Shown piece after piece: positions 50,502 to 60,119 of a stretch of 64,000 bases of DNA. Position 1 is the stretch's first letter. The number at the start of each line of letters is the position of its first letter. A program made the position numbers and the translations under genes. The notes below the pieces were generated by a model, which worked only from the letters and a program-made list of their open reading frames with translations, ran no database searches and was not told where the DNA came from. The stretch is from a virus. The stretch is taken from IMG/VR virus record IMGVR_UViG_3300008120_009632, positions 1-64,000 of that record, one strand, 5' to 3'.

Positions 50502-53441
50502 TTAAGTATTTAAAATAATACCATGACCAGTACTTGTTGCGGTTACCCATCCAGGGAGACTATTACTCTGAGTAGCATAAGTCCAATAATTAGCTGTTGT
50601 GTTATTAGAGTTAGTTCCAGCATAATATGCCGCTTTATACCATTCATTTTCATCAGGAATAAAGTAAAGAGCACAATTTGACCTGAGCCAGCCACTAACG
50701 CTGCTATCAAACGAGGATCCATTATTATCAAATTGATAAACTCCACTTTGTTGATATTTCCATCCATTCTGTTTATTATTATGCAACCAATTGATATATC
50801 TACAAGCCATTTTTCTATTAATAAATCTCACAGGCTTGTATAACATATTTGTTTGTTCTGTAAAAACATATGGATTTGCTATAGTGCCGCTACCTGATCT
50901 ATTTATACCACCATAGCATCCACTCATGTATGGATGATATACCCATTCTACAACAGTTGGAGAAGTATTACTTTGTCCATCTATTCCTGTGGTCGCAGTA
51001 CTATTTAAAAATTGAGTGTATTCTGAATTATTTACTGGATAAATACCAATTTGGTATGAATAATTAACAGAACCATATCCTGTGTCAGGATCACTATTAT
51101 TTCCTGTTGGTGGAGAACCTATATCAGTTATTGGTATCATTCCACTAAAATTATATGGATTAGTATATGACCCTACTCTAAATCCAATATAATCATCATA
51201 TTGATTATTGGTGTCAGTGTCAAATGAGAATCTTGCATATTTTCCAATAATAGTACTATTAAACGAACCTCCTCTATAAATATATCCACTACTTTGACTT
51301 ATAGAATTTGTAATATAACATACTTCTAAAATATTTCCATCTTGGTCATAAGTTCCATAAGAACTTGGACCACCATTCGTTCCTACTCTAGTAACGCTAG
51401 CAAATCTTCTTAACTCTGGAGGTTTGCCAGGACAATCAGAACTACAATATCCCCAAATAGACCTATTGTTATAGTTTGCATAATTTTGATAAGCATTATC
51501 ACAACTTTCTGCACACCTAACAGCGACATAGTTTGATACACTATAAGGAATATCTATTCTAGATAGTGTTACTTTAGCAATAGCATTACTATTATTATTT
51601 AATGCTAATAAAGAAGTGATTCTATTAGGACTACCGCTAGCTCCACCAAATGATACTCTACCACTATTAGGCATAAATATTACATCTTCAGTGCTTGAAG
51701 ACAGAGTAAAGGAATATATTTTTCCAGGTTGAGGGTCTGTTACATTCATTACTAATGGGACATATTGATCACATAGTCCACCGCTAATGTTAATAATATT
51801 TTGAGATAGTGGTGACTGAAATGCTATTCCAGCTTTATCTAATTGAGAAATAGTTGGCAATAAATTTTGATCTAAAGATATTCTTAAAGAATCATTACAA
51901 CCAGGACAATAATCAGTAGATATGTCTAAATTTAAAGTATTATAAATATCTATATCTTTATAGATTCTAAGCTCATCTTGTTCTAGATGGTTATAGTCTA
52001 AATTAGTATTAAATATAATTGTTCCATATATATCATTTGGTTTAAATTTTAAAATAGCATTAAGATAATAGTTGTCAGATGATGCAATAAAGGAACCGGA
52101 GAGTGGTTCTATTCTACTAGGCCAATTTGATCCTTCTGAAGAAAATCCATAAAAATATTTTTGTCCAATATTTAGATTTGATATCTTAGCTTTTATTGGA
52201 AAAATATAATTACCAGATGATGCATTTTCTAGATTCTCTAATTGAACTGATGGACAGTAATTCTGTGATAAAGCATAGTTATATTTATTATATGAATTAG
52301 CATCAATAGAATTTTCTATAAGATATTTCATATCTTTTTTATTTATAAAACTATTGATAATATCATTACCAGTAATGATCAATGGAATAGTTTGTTCTAC
52401 TGATGCTTGATATTCTGAAGATATGACATTTCCAGTTAAATCACATATTACGGCTGTTGGATCTTCATCACTTTTATTACCATATTTCCAATACTTGTTA
52501 TTTAATACATCATAATATGCAGCTTTATACCATTCGTTCTCGCTTGGTAAGAAATATTTTGCTGTATCTTGTCTGTAGCATCCAGATACAGTTATGGGAT
52601 TAGTATATAATGAAGCTATATCATACGATCCTGATGTGATACTTAGAATATCCGACTGTTGGTCATTTGTAAGCCAATTGCAATATTGTGCTGCCATTAT
52701 CCATTTAATAAATGTAACTGGTTTATTACCAAAATTATTTTTTACAGAATATAGGAATCCTACATCATTGCAACTGTTAAAGGCGATGCCTCCAACTGGC
52801 GACTCATTCATTCTTTCATCGTATATCTGATATTTTTTTGATCCGGATGGGTCTATTATATTTAAATAATTACAATATTCTGTATTAGTAACTAATTGAT
52901 CTTGTATATTATATAAATAATTAACCTGACCTAATTTAGAATCTAAACCATATTCACAATTATCTGGAGTATTTCCAGTATCTGATATAGTTGTATATAT
53001 ACTATTTGAATTTAATGGTTTTGCTGTATTAGATGATTCATTATTAGCAACTCTAAATCCTATGCATCCATAATCTAGCATTGAAAAAATATCAAAATGC
53101 TTACTGTGCTCTTTGCTTAAATTAGCTGGATCTGTATCAGCAAAACATCCACCTCTTAATATTTTTAGATTATTGTTTTTTTGAGATAATCCAGATTTAA
53201 ATAATGATGACGTGGATGGTGGCAATTCAGAGAATGGGCAAGAATCAGTCCATTGATATAGTTGTCCAGCCATATCATATATTGAGTATGCTGATGAATC
53301 TCCATTAGATCCTGTAACCGTAACATTACCATTGATAGAATTATTCCAGTTGGCTAATTTTTTATAATTAGCAGTAGTAGTACTAGAATTTTTAGGTTCT
53401 ATATTAATTACTAATTCTATATTAGAGTATATATTATTCAT
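50502..53441 (-). CDS. protein with two circularly permuted FGE/SUMF1-fold domains and Ig-like modules
   Basis: A 979-aa protein. Domain one, C-half first: YSIYDMAGQLYQWTDSC, LRGGCFADTDP, GFRVANN; then its N-half VNYLYNIQDQLVTNTEYCNY, PVTFIKWIMAAQYCNWL, ENEWYKAAYY. The centre holds Ig-like modules (YFYGFSSEGSNWPSRIEPLS). Domain two again has the C-half (YGTYDQDGNILEVCY, YRGGSFNS, GFRVGSYT) before the N-half (VNYSYQIGIYPVNNSEY, ENEWYKAAYYAG, ANYWTYATQ). FGE/SUMF1 folds bind or modify proteins, and are also used as variable C-lectin-like binding domains. Likely a virion adhesin; no signs of enzymatic role beyond the fold. Confidence 0.7.
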   Translation of the reverse strand: MNNIYSNIELVINIEPKNSSTTTANYKKLANWNNSINGNVTVTGSNGDSSAYSIYDMAGQLYQWTDSCPFSELPPSTSSLFKSGLSQKNNNLKILRGGCFADTDPANLSKEHSKHFDIFSMLDYGCIGFRVANNESSNTAKPLNSNSIYTTISDTGNTPDNCEYGLDSKLGQVNYLYNIQDQLVTNTEYCNYLNIIDPSGSKKYQIYDERMNESPVGGIAFNSCNDVGFLYSVKNNFGNKPVTFIKWIMAAQYCNWLTNDQQSDILSITSGSYDIASLYTNPITVSGCYRQDTAKYFLPSENEWYKAAYYDVLNNKYWKYGNKSDEDPTAVICDLTGNVISSEYQASVEQTIPLIITGNDIINSFINKKDMKYLIENSIDANSYNKYNYALSQNYCPSVQLENLENASSGNYIFPIKAKISNLNIGQKYFYGFSSEGSNWPSRIEPLSGSFIASSDNYYLNAILKFKPNDIYGTIIFNTNLDYNHLEQDELRIYKDIDIYNTLNLDISTDYCPGCNDSLRISLDQNLLPTISQLDKAGIAFQSPLSQNIINISGGLCDQYVPLVMNVTDPQPGKIYSFTLSSSTEDVIFMPNSGRVSFGGASGSPNRITSLLALNNNSNAIAKVTLSRIDIPYSVSNYVAVRCAESCDNAYQNYANYNNRSIWGYCSSDCPGKPPELRRFASVTRVGTNGGPSSYGTYDQDGNILEVCYITNSISQSSGYIYRGGSFNSTIIGKYARFSFDTDTNNQYDDYIGFRVGSYTNPYNFSGMIPITDIGSPPTGNNSDPDTGYGSVNYSYQIGIYPVNNSEYTQFLNSTATTGIDGQSNTSPTVVEWVYHPYMSGCYGGINRSGSGTIANPYVFTEQTNMLYKPVRFINRKMACRYINWLHNNKQNGWKYQQSGVYQFDNNGSSFDSSVSGWLRSNCALYFIPDENEWYKAAYYAGTNSNNTTANYWTYATQSNSLPGWVTATSTGHGIILNT

Positions 53442-53444
53442 AGT

Positions 53445-55700
53445 TTATGCCGGGGTTGATGATGGAGTTGGCGTTAATGTTGGTGTTGGCGTTGCTTTTA
53501 ATAAATTAGCATTCTGTCCTCGGACAGCATCCGCACAAAATTCAAAGATGCTAGATATCGTAGTATTATTATGAGACATAATAGTTCCAGATAACGGATA
53601 TATAGAGCATGCTTGGTTTGCATCTTTAAGTCTATAATAGTATGTAACATTATACTTATCCAGATCAGGCAATCCAGACAGAGATATATCTATTTGTTTG
53701 ATTAGACTACCGCTACCGGATACTGGAATAGTATGAGTATCAGTATTGATATCTATAGATAATGGCTCACTATAAATTAAATTAGAACTATTTGAAACAT
53801 AGATATTTAAACAATCTTTAGATGTATTAATAGATTTTATACAATTATCATTGTATTCAGAATATTCAAATATAATATCTTCTAATAATGCTTCCAGCTC
53901 TTTCTGTTTAATAGTATCTGATGAGTATTGTTTGATATCTTTCTTAGTTACATTTATTGCAGTAGTGTAAGCTACATGACTATTATCTGTTACTAAATTT
54001 TTAATATCACTACCATCTAAAGATAAAGACTTAATTTTTTGGATCAGATATTGAGATAAATACGGTGTTTTTGATTTATGTATTAATGGTAATTTTAGAG
54101 GTAATTTTGCATCCGCATTTGTTATAAAGTAATATGATTTTCCGGGATCTAATGATGTTAATGTAGATTTATTATTAGGTATAGTATGATTACCACTAGA
54201 AGTCGTATTAAAAAATATAGTATTATTTGAAGTAGAATAGATAGTTGAAATATTATTTATGAAGTTATTCCAATCTTTAACAATTTCATTATTATGACTA
54301 AGTCCAGTAGGGGCGGACAACAATGATAAATTTCCCATAGCATATGCAGGATATTCTTTAATACTATATATTTTATCCAAAATTTCTGGATCACATACTG
54401 GTTCTTTTGATGGTGTTATAGAGATTGTCGGTGTAACTGTTGGAGTCCTTGTCGGAGTCTTTGTTATTGTAGGAGTAACCGTTGGAGTTCTAGTTGGTGT
54501 TTTTGTTGGTGTTGCTGTTTGTGTTCTGGTTAGTGTTATTGTTGGGGTTATTGTAACAGTGGGAGTAGGGGTTTTTGTCGGGGTTTTTGTTGGAGTTTGA
54601 GAGATTGTTGGTGTTATTGTTATAGTATTAGTGATTGTTGGAGTTACCGTTGGAGTAGTACTAATAGTAGGAGTCAAACTATTAGTTGGAGTAACCGTTT
54701 GTGTTGGTGTTGGAGTTTGACTAGCCCCAATACTTTGAGTTGGTGTGGGAGTTGGAGTTGTGGTAGAGGTTACAGATACTGTTGGAGTTGGAGTTGGTGT
54801 TGGATCTTGATTTGTGACACCACCATCTCCTATACTGCTATCAAAAGGGACACAACCAGTAGACCCAACCGGACAAGGTACGGTATCTGTTTGAGTGGCA
54901 TAAGTCCAATATTTTGGTACAGAACTATCATAAAAAGCTGCTTTATACCATTCATTAATTGTTGGTATTGCATAGATGGCATCTATATTTCTAGTAAAAA
55001 TAGAATTATTAATTATAGTATATGCACCAGAATTAATATCACTAGCAGATCCATTGTGTAGCCAATTACACATTCTAGCAGCACTAATAAAGGATACATA
55101 ATTAACTGGTTTATTTTGAAAATTTGTTTTTGTAACATACTTCGATCCTGACGGATTAGTTGTAACAAAATTTATTCCACCTCTTGGATTATTATTTCCA
55201 TTTAATAATTTAGACATCAAATTAGAATATAGTCCATAAGTATTTAATCCATTGGGATCGACAGCATTTAGAAAGGCCGCATATTGACTATTCGTAACAG
55301 GTTCGATCATTATCCTATAGTTATAAGCTACGGATCCATATCCTGTTCTACTGTCATTACTATTGTTGATATCAGGAATATCTACACAAGAAAGAAAACT
55401 ATTTAATACTGTAAAACTAACAAGTCGAAAACCAATATTATTTGATAATGTTGAATAATTAATAGTATTTTTACCATAACACGATAATGAATCACTATTT
55501 GTATTCCATGATCCTCCAAAAATATCAGAATATATTAAACTATCAATATCATTTAAGGATTCTAGCCATTCCCATACATTACCAGACTGATCTAATGTTC
55601 CATATGAGCTTGGCATACCATTAGTACCAACGGATGTAACATTACCATTAACTCCGTTCCATACTGCTTCACTATTATAGTTAGCGCTATTATAGGACAT
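53445..55700 (-). CDS. protein with a permuted FGE/SUMF1-fold domain, long Pro-Thr linker and Ig-like modules
   Basis: A 751-aa protein. It begins with the C-half of an FGE fold ([31 protein letters not shown]) followed by its N-half ([61 protein letters not shown]). Residues ~292-425 are a Pro-Thr-rich linker ([16 protein letters not shown]). The last 300 residues hold Ig-like modules ([32 protein letters not shown]) and a final Pro-Thr tail. It is the first of three adhesin-type genes that share these modules. A particle surface role is likely. Confidence 0.7.
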   Translation of the reverse strand: MSYNSANYNSEAVWNGVNGNVTSVGTNGMPSSYGTLDQSGNVWEWLESLNDIDSLIYSDIFGGSWNTNSDSLSCYGKNTINYSTLSNNIGFRLVSFTVLNSFLSCVDIPDINNSNDSRTGYGSVAYNYRIMIEPVTNSQYAAFLNAVDPNGLNTYGLYSNLMSKLLNGNNNPRGGINFVTTNPSGSKYVTKTNFQNKPVNYVSFISAARMCNWLHNGSASDINSGAYTIINNSIFTRNIDAIYAIPTINEWYKAAFYDSSVPKYWTYATQTDTVPCPVGSTGCVPFDSSIGDGGVTNQDPTPTPTPTVSVTSTTTPTPTPTQSIGASQTPTPTQTVTPTNSLTPTISTTPTVTPTITNTITITPTISQTPTKTPTKTPTPTVTITPTITLTRTQTATPTKTPTRTPTVTPTITKTPTRTPTVTPTISITPSKEPVCDPEILDKIYSIKEYPAYAMGNLSLLSAPTGLSHNNEIVKDWNNFINNISTIYSTSNNTIFFNTTSSGNHTIPNNKSTLTSLDPGKSYYFITNADAKLPLKLPLIHKSKTPYLSQYLIQKIKSLSLDGSDIKNLVTDNSHVAYTTAINVTKKDIKQYSSDTIKQKELEALLEDIIFEYSEYNDNCIKSINTSKDCLNIYVSNSSNLIYSEPLSIDINTDTHTIPVSGSGSLIKQIDISLSGLPDLDKYNVTYYYRLKDANQACSIYPLSGTIMSHNNTTISSIFEFCADAVRGQNANLLKATPTPTLTPTPSSTPA
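54420..54820. repeat. Pro-Thr coding repeat (low-complexity linker DNA)
   Basis: The DNA is a near-continuous GTTGGAGT-like repeat (GGAGTTGGT, GTTGGTGTT and variants) that encodes Pro-Thr on the minus strand. Similar but shorter tracts lie at about 48170-48300, 49340-49400 and 49620-49760 in the neighbouring gene. Such shared tracts could act as recombination points between the three adhesin genes. Confidence 0.7.
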
Positions 55701-55712
55701 AAAATTTCCCTA

Positions 55713-57368
55713 CTATGTTGGTAATGTTGGTATTTTGTTTGGACATCTTAATATGATATTATCAACTGCATAAATATTAGTAGTTGGATCGGAGACTACT
55801 AACCTTACAGTGGTTCCAGGTCTATTATTAAGGTTGTAAACTGCTCCTATTTTACCTACGCCATTTCCAAAGGATATAGTGCCAGATAGTGGTGTTATAG
55901 ATACTAAACTATTACTATTATAAAATCTATAGTTATATTGTTTACCACAACAAGCTCCACTAACAGTAGCCATAAGAATTTGATCTTTATTACAGCATAG
56001 AGTATCTGATAAGTTAATCTCAGATCCTGGTCTATTATTTTCTGTTAATCCTCCTGATGGATAGATATTATCAGTATTATCAAATTTAATATATAGACTG
56101 TCAATACAATCTTCATTTCGAGATTCTATATTCCCTTGAATAACAATAGATTCTCTATAAATATTATTTGAAGATTCATTAACAGATAAAGTTAGAATCG
56201 TATAAATATTTTGATCAATAAATTTTTCAGTATAAAAAGGTTCTAAATTATATTGTAGATTAGGCCAAGAGTCAAACGGATTGTAGACTGTTGACATAGA
56301 AAAATTTGTTTCTATTACACCTGTCCCATATATCATTTGTGATTCATTATCTTCATACATGCTTTTTGGTCTGATAGTTTGTGATTTAGGTAAAATCTTG
56401 CACGGCCAATTGCTCCCAGCAGAAAAAAATCCGTATGTATAGGTTTTTGAAGGATCTAATCCAGAATAGTTTATATATATTGGCATAGTTCCGCTGCAAT
56501 ATACTCCACTAACCGATGCAAAACTACCTAGAATATTAGATAATTTAAAAATTGGAGTTTTTCTTGTTGTATTAGGTAAACATTCATTACACTTAATATT
56601 TATTTGATCATTAAATAATAGATTCATATCTTCTGAATATAAGGATATATTCAATACCGTAAAAATATTTTTATAGTAAAAATTACTATTTGTATCTATA
56701 TTTGAATCATACGGAATACTATTAAGATAGTTATCTCCACTTGGATAATAACTAAATAAAGATTTTATAATACCACTAGTAAACCCAGAAGGATTGGTGG
56801 TATTTGATCCTTGTAGATATCCGGATAAAGAAGATAATTTTGCTGGCCAATTAGAATATACTGGTATTATTTCATAAAAATATGTTTTAGATGGATATAT
56901 ATTATCTATTTGTAAATTGATATCATATGTATATTCATTACTAAGTTCTATATTTTGATATGATTTATCTATAGTATTTGGTTTTCCATAACATGAATAC
57001 GATAGATTGCACTCATGATCATGACGATGACAATCATGATTATTTAAAAATTCTTCTGAATCAATATTTTTAGGAATAGTCAAAGGCAAATTTTCTTCTG
57101 ATATTAATACTATATAATATGTTTTATTTGGATCTAGACTACTTAATGTACTACCTCTATCTGGCTCTCTCTGCGTAGTTGATGGTATAATCTTAGTAAA
57201 AAAAACAGGAATTGTTCCATCAAATTTAGTTTGACCATAAACATATAGTATGCTATTAATAAACTTATTATATTCTGATTTACCTTTAGAATCCTGTGGA
57301 CTATTAAATAAATCAAATGATGTCTCGCCATCATATTTAAATATTGCAGTTTTAGAATATATGATCAT
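55713..57368 (-). CDS. multi-Ig-like virion protein
   Basis: A 551-aa protein with at least three repeated modules: LDPNKTYYIVLISEENLPL, TYFYEIIPVYSNWPAKLSSL and TYTYGFFSAGSNWPCKILP, and a last one QYNYRFYNSNSLVSITPLSG. Each module has the 'LDP.KtY.Y' beginning and an 'NWP..(i/l).PlSG' end and is seen also in the two FGE-containing proteins. The C-terminus ends PTLPT. A candidate promoter motif lies about 43 bases upstream of the start. This is probably a fibre or surface scaffold made of beta-sandwich domains. Confidence 0.65.
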   Translation of the reverse strand: MIIYSKTAIFKYDGETSFDLFNSPQDSKGKSEYNKFINSILYVYGQTKFDGTIPVFFTKIIPSTTQREPDRGSTLSSLDPNKTYYIVLISEENLPLTIPKNIDSEEFLNNHDCHRHDHECNLSYSCYGKPNTIDKSYQNIELSNEYTYDINLQIDNIYPSKTYFYEIIPVYSNWPAKLSSLSGYLQGSNTTNPSGFTSGIIKSLFSYYPSGDNYLNSIPYDSNIDTNSNFYYKNIFTVLNISLYSEDMNLLFNDQINIKCNECLPNTTRKTPIFKLSNILGSFASVSGVYCSGTMPIYINYSGLDPSKTYTYGFFSAGSNWPCKILPKSQTIRPKSMYEDNESQMIYGTGVIETNFSMSTVYNPFDSWPNLQYNLEPFYTEKFIDQNIYTILTLSVNESSNNIYRESIVIQGNIESRNEDCIDSLYIKFDNTDNIYPSGGLTENNRPGSEINLSDTLCCNKDQILMATVSGACCGKQYNYRFYNSNSLVSITPLSGTISFGNGVGKIGAVYNLNNRPGTTVRLVVSDPTTNIYAVDNIILRCPNKIPTLPT

Positions 57369-57410
57369 AATACGGCTAATATCCCACTAGAGAGTTATTC
57401 CTGATATTGA

Positions 57411-57421
57411 TTTATACACCA
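57411..57421 (-). promoter_or_regulatory. candidate phage promoter motif
   Basis: TGGTGTATAAA on the minus strand, with the stop codon TAA of the 122-aa gene inside it. It lies about 43 bases before the start of the multi-Ig gene and matches the motif at 46692-46704 through TGGTGTATAAAT. Confidence 0.4.
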
Positions 57422-57780
57422 GTAACACTATCTATGTAATTAGCGCAAGCTATTCCAGAATAATGCTCACCGGGAATTAAATTATCAATATTGATATTAA
57501 CAGAATATTTATTATTTTGTTGTATTCCAAAATCAATTATACAATTATTTGAACAGGAGCACCTTTCATTAGCGTATAAGAAATACGTTTCAGTTTTATC
57601 TGTTCTAGTATTAGTTAATTGTATTTCTACAATAACAGCATCTGATCCCGATGGCTTAATAATATCAAAAGCTAAATTCTGACGTCCTGTCCCAAAACAT
57701 CTTTCATCTTTATGAGAGTTTTGCCCTGGACAAAAAAATAAGAATTCATTTGGCTCTACTAATAAGCAGTCTTTAGTCAT
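57412..57780 (-). CDS. hypothetical protein, probable virion component
   Basis: A 122-aa protein with six cysteines (FFCPGQNSH, ERCFGTGR, ERCSCSNNC, GIACANY). A beta-rich middle (LAFDIIKPSGSDAVIVEIQL) and the 'NLIPGEHYSGIACANY' end resemble one Ig-like module of the following multi-Ig protein, so it may be a single-module relative. The stop overlaps the candidate promoter. The function is unknown. Confidence 0.55.
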   Translation of the reverse strand: MTKDCLLVEPNEFLFFCPGQNSHKDERCFGTGRQNLAFDIIKPSGSDAVIVEIQLTNTRTDKTETYFLYANERCSCSNNCIIDFGIQQNNKYSVNINIDNLIPGEHYSGIACANYIDSVTGV

Positions 57781-57782
57781 TG

Positions 57783-58103
57783 TTATTTATTTTCTATCTT
57801 TTCTTCCAGAGCTTCTAGTGTCTTTCCCAATGTTGCTAACTGTACTTTAAGATCATTCATAACATCGCTATTTCTTTGTAAAGCATTAGCAAATGCTGCT
57901 TGTGTTTCTTTATTAATAGCTAGCCTTTCCATAATAAATTGCTTATCTTGTAAATAAGGAGAGTCATTTTTAACCATTTCTGAAATTTCTTCTCTGGATA
58001 CAATTTTTCTCCCTATTCCAACCCAAAATCCTATCAGAGTAACTATTATACCTAAACTAACAGTTGCGAGTGATTGCCAGAAATGGGTAATTGGTTCAGA
58101 CAT
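57783..58103 (-). CDS. membrane-anchored coiled-coil protein
   Basis: I chose ATG 58103 over 58118 because GGAG lies 9 bases before the former and overlaps the latter's own start. The 106-aa protein has a short N-terminus, one transmembrane helix (LATVSLGIIVTLIGFWVGI) and a long charged helix with coiled-coil character (MNDLKVQLATLGKTLEALEE). This is the shape of a spanin or tape-linked inner-membrane protein. It ends 2 bases before the 122-aa gene. A terminator for the gene upstream and a candidate promoter precede it. Confidence 0.6.
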   Translation of the reverse strand: MSEPITHFWQSLATVSLGIIVTLIGFWVGIGRKIVSREEISEMVKNDSPYLQDKQFIMERLAINKETQAAFANALQRNSDVMNDLKVQLATLGKTLEALEEKIENK

Positions 58104-58116
58104 ATTATGGTTCTCC

Positions 58117-58149
58117 ATAAAAAAATAAGCCAGATCTCTCTGGCTTATT
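58117..58149 (-). terminator. intrinsic terminator after 58177-58707
   Basis: A perfect 10-bp inverted repeat AATAAGCCAG/CTGGCTTATT (58124-58133 and 58140-58149) with a 6-nt loop, followed on the minus strand by a run of seven T (complement of 58119-58125). It is the strongest terminator in the window. It ends almost at the start of the downstream gene. Confidence 0.82.
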
Positions 58150-58156
58150 ATACACT
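58147..58156 (-). promoter_or_regulatory. candidate phage promoter motif overlapping the terminator
   Basis: AGTGTATAAT on the minus strand, about 45 bases before the ATG at 58103. It reads into the first stem of the terminator. A promoter close to a terminator would let the downstream gene be made independently. The core matches TGTATAAT, but the preceding GG is AG here. Confidence 0.32.
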
Positions 58157-58176
58157 ATAAATATAGTTATATTTGA

Positions 58177-58707
58177 TTATCTCTTAGAGTCATATGATCT
58201 GGAAGATGGGATTGAGCCGACTAAATATACCATCTTACCAGTATTAGACCTATTAGCATTCGCTGCCGTATCGATATACTGAGTAGATGATCTGGCTTTA
58301 TGAAAGGTATCTGTTACTGTAGATGGCTCAACGACGAACTGACCAGTATATAGATTATAGTCGCCGTCTCTAAACGAAGTCGATTGTTTACGAGTAATTA
58401 TACTTTCAATTTTATGAATTCCAACTATTAATCCTGGAACAGCTGCTCCACTTAATAGTGTAGTATCTGGTAATCCACCTAGTTTTGTTGACACTCTTTT
58501 AGCTACTGGATCTCTGCTATTGTGAGCAAAATCCCCACCAACAAGAGCTGGATCAGTATCTGTGCCATCAATAACAATAGAGCCTAAAGCTACTGCTTCT
58601 AGTCCCTGTCCTATTGAGCCTAAAACAGATGAATTACCTAGGTTAATACCTGTACCAGAATTATTATCAATATTAGAATTATCATCTTGGGCATTATGTA
58701 GTGACAT
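58177..58707 (-). CDS. hypothetical protein, likely virion-associated
   Basis: A 176-aa Ser/Asn/Gly/Thr-rich protein. The N-terminal 40 residues are low-complexity (DDNSNIDNNSGTGINLGNSS). A globular part follows, with the motif GGLPDTTLLSGAAVPGLIVG and a polar C-terminus ending in SIPSSRSYDSKR. No enzymatic motif is seen. GGAG lies 8 bases before the start. It is bounded by a strong terminator at its 3' side, so it is transcribed with the genes upstream or alone. A structural or decorating role is a guess. Confidence 0.55.
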   Translation of the reverse strand: MSLHNAQDDNSNIDNNSGTGINLGNSSVLGSIGQGLEAVALGSIVIDGTDTDPALVGGDFAHNSRDPVAKRVSTKLGGLPDTTLLSGAAVPGLIVGIHKIESIITRKQSTSFRDGDYNLYTGQFVVEPSTVTDTFHKARSSTQYIDTAANANRSNTGKMVYLVGSIPSSRSYDSKR

Positions 58708-58764
58708 GGGTTTTCTCCATTGGAAGAATTACATCAATAGATATTACCCCAAAATCTTTATTTT

Positions 58765-59445
58765 TTATTTTTTTAGATTAATATGCTCTATAAACATATG
58801 CAAACTGTTAATATTAAATAGTCTTATACCATATAATTCAGCCATTTTTATTACACTATTAGCGTGTTTTTCATTATAGATATTTCCCGTGCTAATAGTA
58901 TTAATTCTACTTTTACTCATTAAAAAATTACAAGCGATTAAATTATCATTAATATCATCAATCATAGTGCCAGAAGAAGGTAAGACTGTATGGATTCCAT
59001 AGTCCATCAGTATTTGACAAACTTTGGCTAAGACATCATGATTATATATACGATATTCCAATATATATCTAAGTTGGATATTAAACTCATTACATGTTTC
59101 TAAATTAGATTTGATATCATCTCTAAATTTATCATATTTTCTATTGGTAATAATTTTTGTAGGAATAAATAAATCTATAGTTTTAATAAGATTATTGTAT
59201 GTTTTGCACAGATTGGACACTGCAAATGATCGTGTTTTCAGGTCGGCAACGCCCGTAGGGAAATCTATTGGGCATGAGATATTGATATTTTTTTCTTTGA
59301 TATCAGGTAGAGATCTGATAGTACTTAAAGTATATGGTAATACAGAAATATTCGTTATACCGTGTTTAATAGCGTCTGTTATGTTTTTAGCTGTCTCGAT
59401 TTCATTAATAGAATAATCTAGACAAGCATATTCTGTATAAATCAT
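58765..59445 (-). CDS. DeoC-like TIM-barrel aldolase
   Basis: A 226-aa protein. It shows alternating strands and helices with ITNISVLPYTLST, ISCPIDFPTGVADLKTRSFA, the Lys-containing LRYILEYRIYNHDVLAKVCQ and VLPSSGTMIDDINDN. The pattern resembles class I deoxyribose-phosphate aldolases, where 'v..FP.G' precedes a later Schiff-base Lys, but the Lys itself could not be placed reliably. Reaction on deoxyribose phosphate or another sugar is therefore uncertain. It overlaps the ClpP-like gene by 4 bases, so the two are co-translated. Confidence 0.55.
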   Translation of the reverse strand: MIYTEYACLDYSINEIETAKNITDAIKHGITNISVLPYTLSTIRSLPDIKEKNINISCPIDFPTGVADLKTRSFAVSNLCKTYNNLIKTIDLFIPTKIITNRKYDKFRDDIKSNLETCNEFNIQLRYILEYRIYNHDVLAKVCQILMDYGIHTVLPSSGTMIDDINDNLIACNFLMSKSRINTISTGNIYNEKHANSVIKMAELYGIRLFNINSLHMFIEHINLKK

Positions 59446-60119
59446 AATTTTTTAGCATAATGTTTTATATAGTCTATATTTGGAAATTGTTTCGAACCCA
59501 AAATACCATCTGCAAAACCATAATCTACTGCTTCTGGAGCTGTTAATATCCAATCACATTTATTAGCAATTTGAGATATTATATGTTTTCTTGCGATCAT
59601 TTTTTTCCATTTTTTTTCTTTTGCTATCTTACTTGATATACACCTATCTGTGAAGATATCTATCATCTTATCACACTCTTGTTCATTCCAGTGAATAGAA
59701 CTGGCTGCTGCTTTACTATGCTCTTCATTAATACTAAATGACCCATAATGGATCAATACGTTTGTATTTGGCATCAAAATTCTTAAATCTGCAGATTGTA
59801 ATAAAACACTACTAGAGGATTCAGCTTTGGCATAAGCAAGTATTATTATATTACATGTACATGATTGTATCGCATCGTACATACCTAAGCAGTCTTGCCA
59901 TTCTCCGCCTGGTAAATGCATATGAACCAATATGGGATCCATAGATATCATATTTAGATATCTTAAATTTTTTTCAAATACAATCGCACTTCTATAGTCT
60001 ACTCCTCCTTCGATTTCGCCATCAGATATATAAGAGTGTAGATAGATTTCTCTATTATTGATATCTATGTTATAGTTATGAACATAGTCTATGTCTTGTG
60101 TTTCTTTATTTATCTTCAT
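59442..60119 (-). CDS. ClpP-like serine protease
   Basis: A 225-aa protein with the crotonase-like fold of ClpP. MDPILVHMHLPGGEWQDCLG is the strand and glycine motif. IIILAYAKAESSSSVLLQSA contains the position of the catalytic Ser, although the usual 'GxAaS' box is altered to AES-SSS. VLIHYGSF has the catalytic His. A later Asp in TAPEAVDYGFADGI completes the common set. It may be a prohead or maturation protease, or a host protein regulator. It overlaps its neighbours by 4 and 14 bases. Confidence 0.65.
   Translation of the reverse strand: MKINKETQDIDYVHNYNIDINNREIYLHSYISDGEIEGGVDYRSAIVFEKNLRYLNMISMDPILVHMHLPGGEWQDCLGMYDAIQSCTCNIIILAYAKAESSSSVLLQSADLRILMPNTNVLIHYGSFSINEEHSKAAASSIHWNEQECDKMIDIFTDRCISSKIAKEKKWKKMIARKHIISQIANKCDWILTAPEAVDYGFADGILGSKQFPNIDYIKHYAKKL

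Noticed and set aside
50502-55700. A diversity-generating retroelement using FGE-fold variable proteins
   Set aside because: FGE/C-lectin folds are typical DGR targets, but no reverse transcriptase gene or template repeat was seen in this window. It could be outside.
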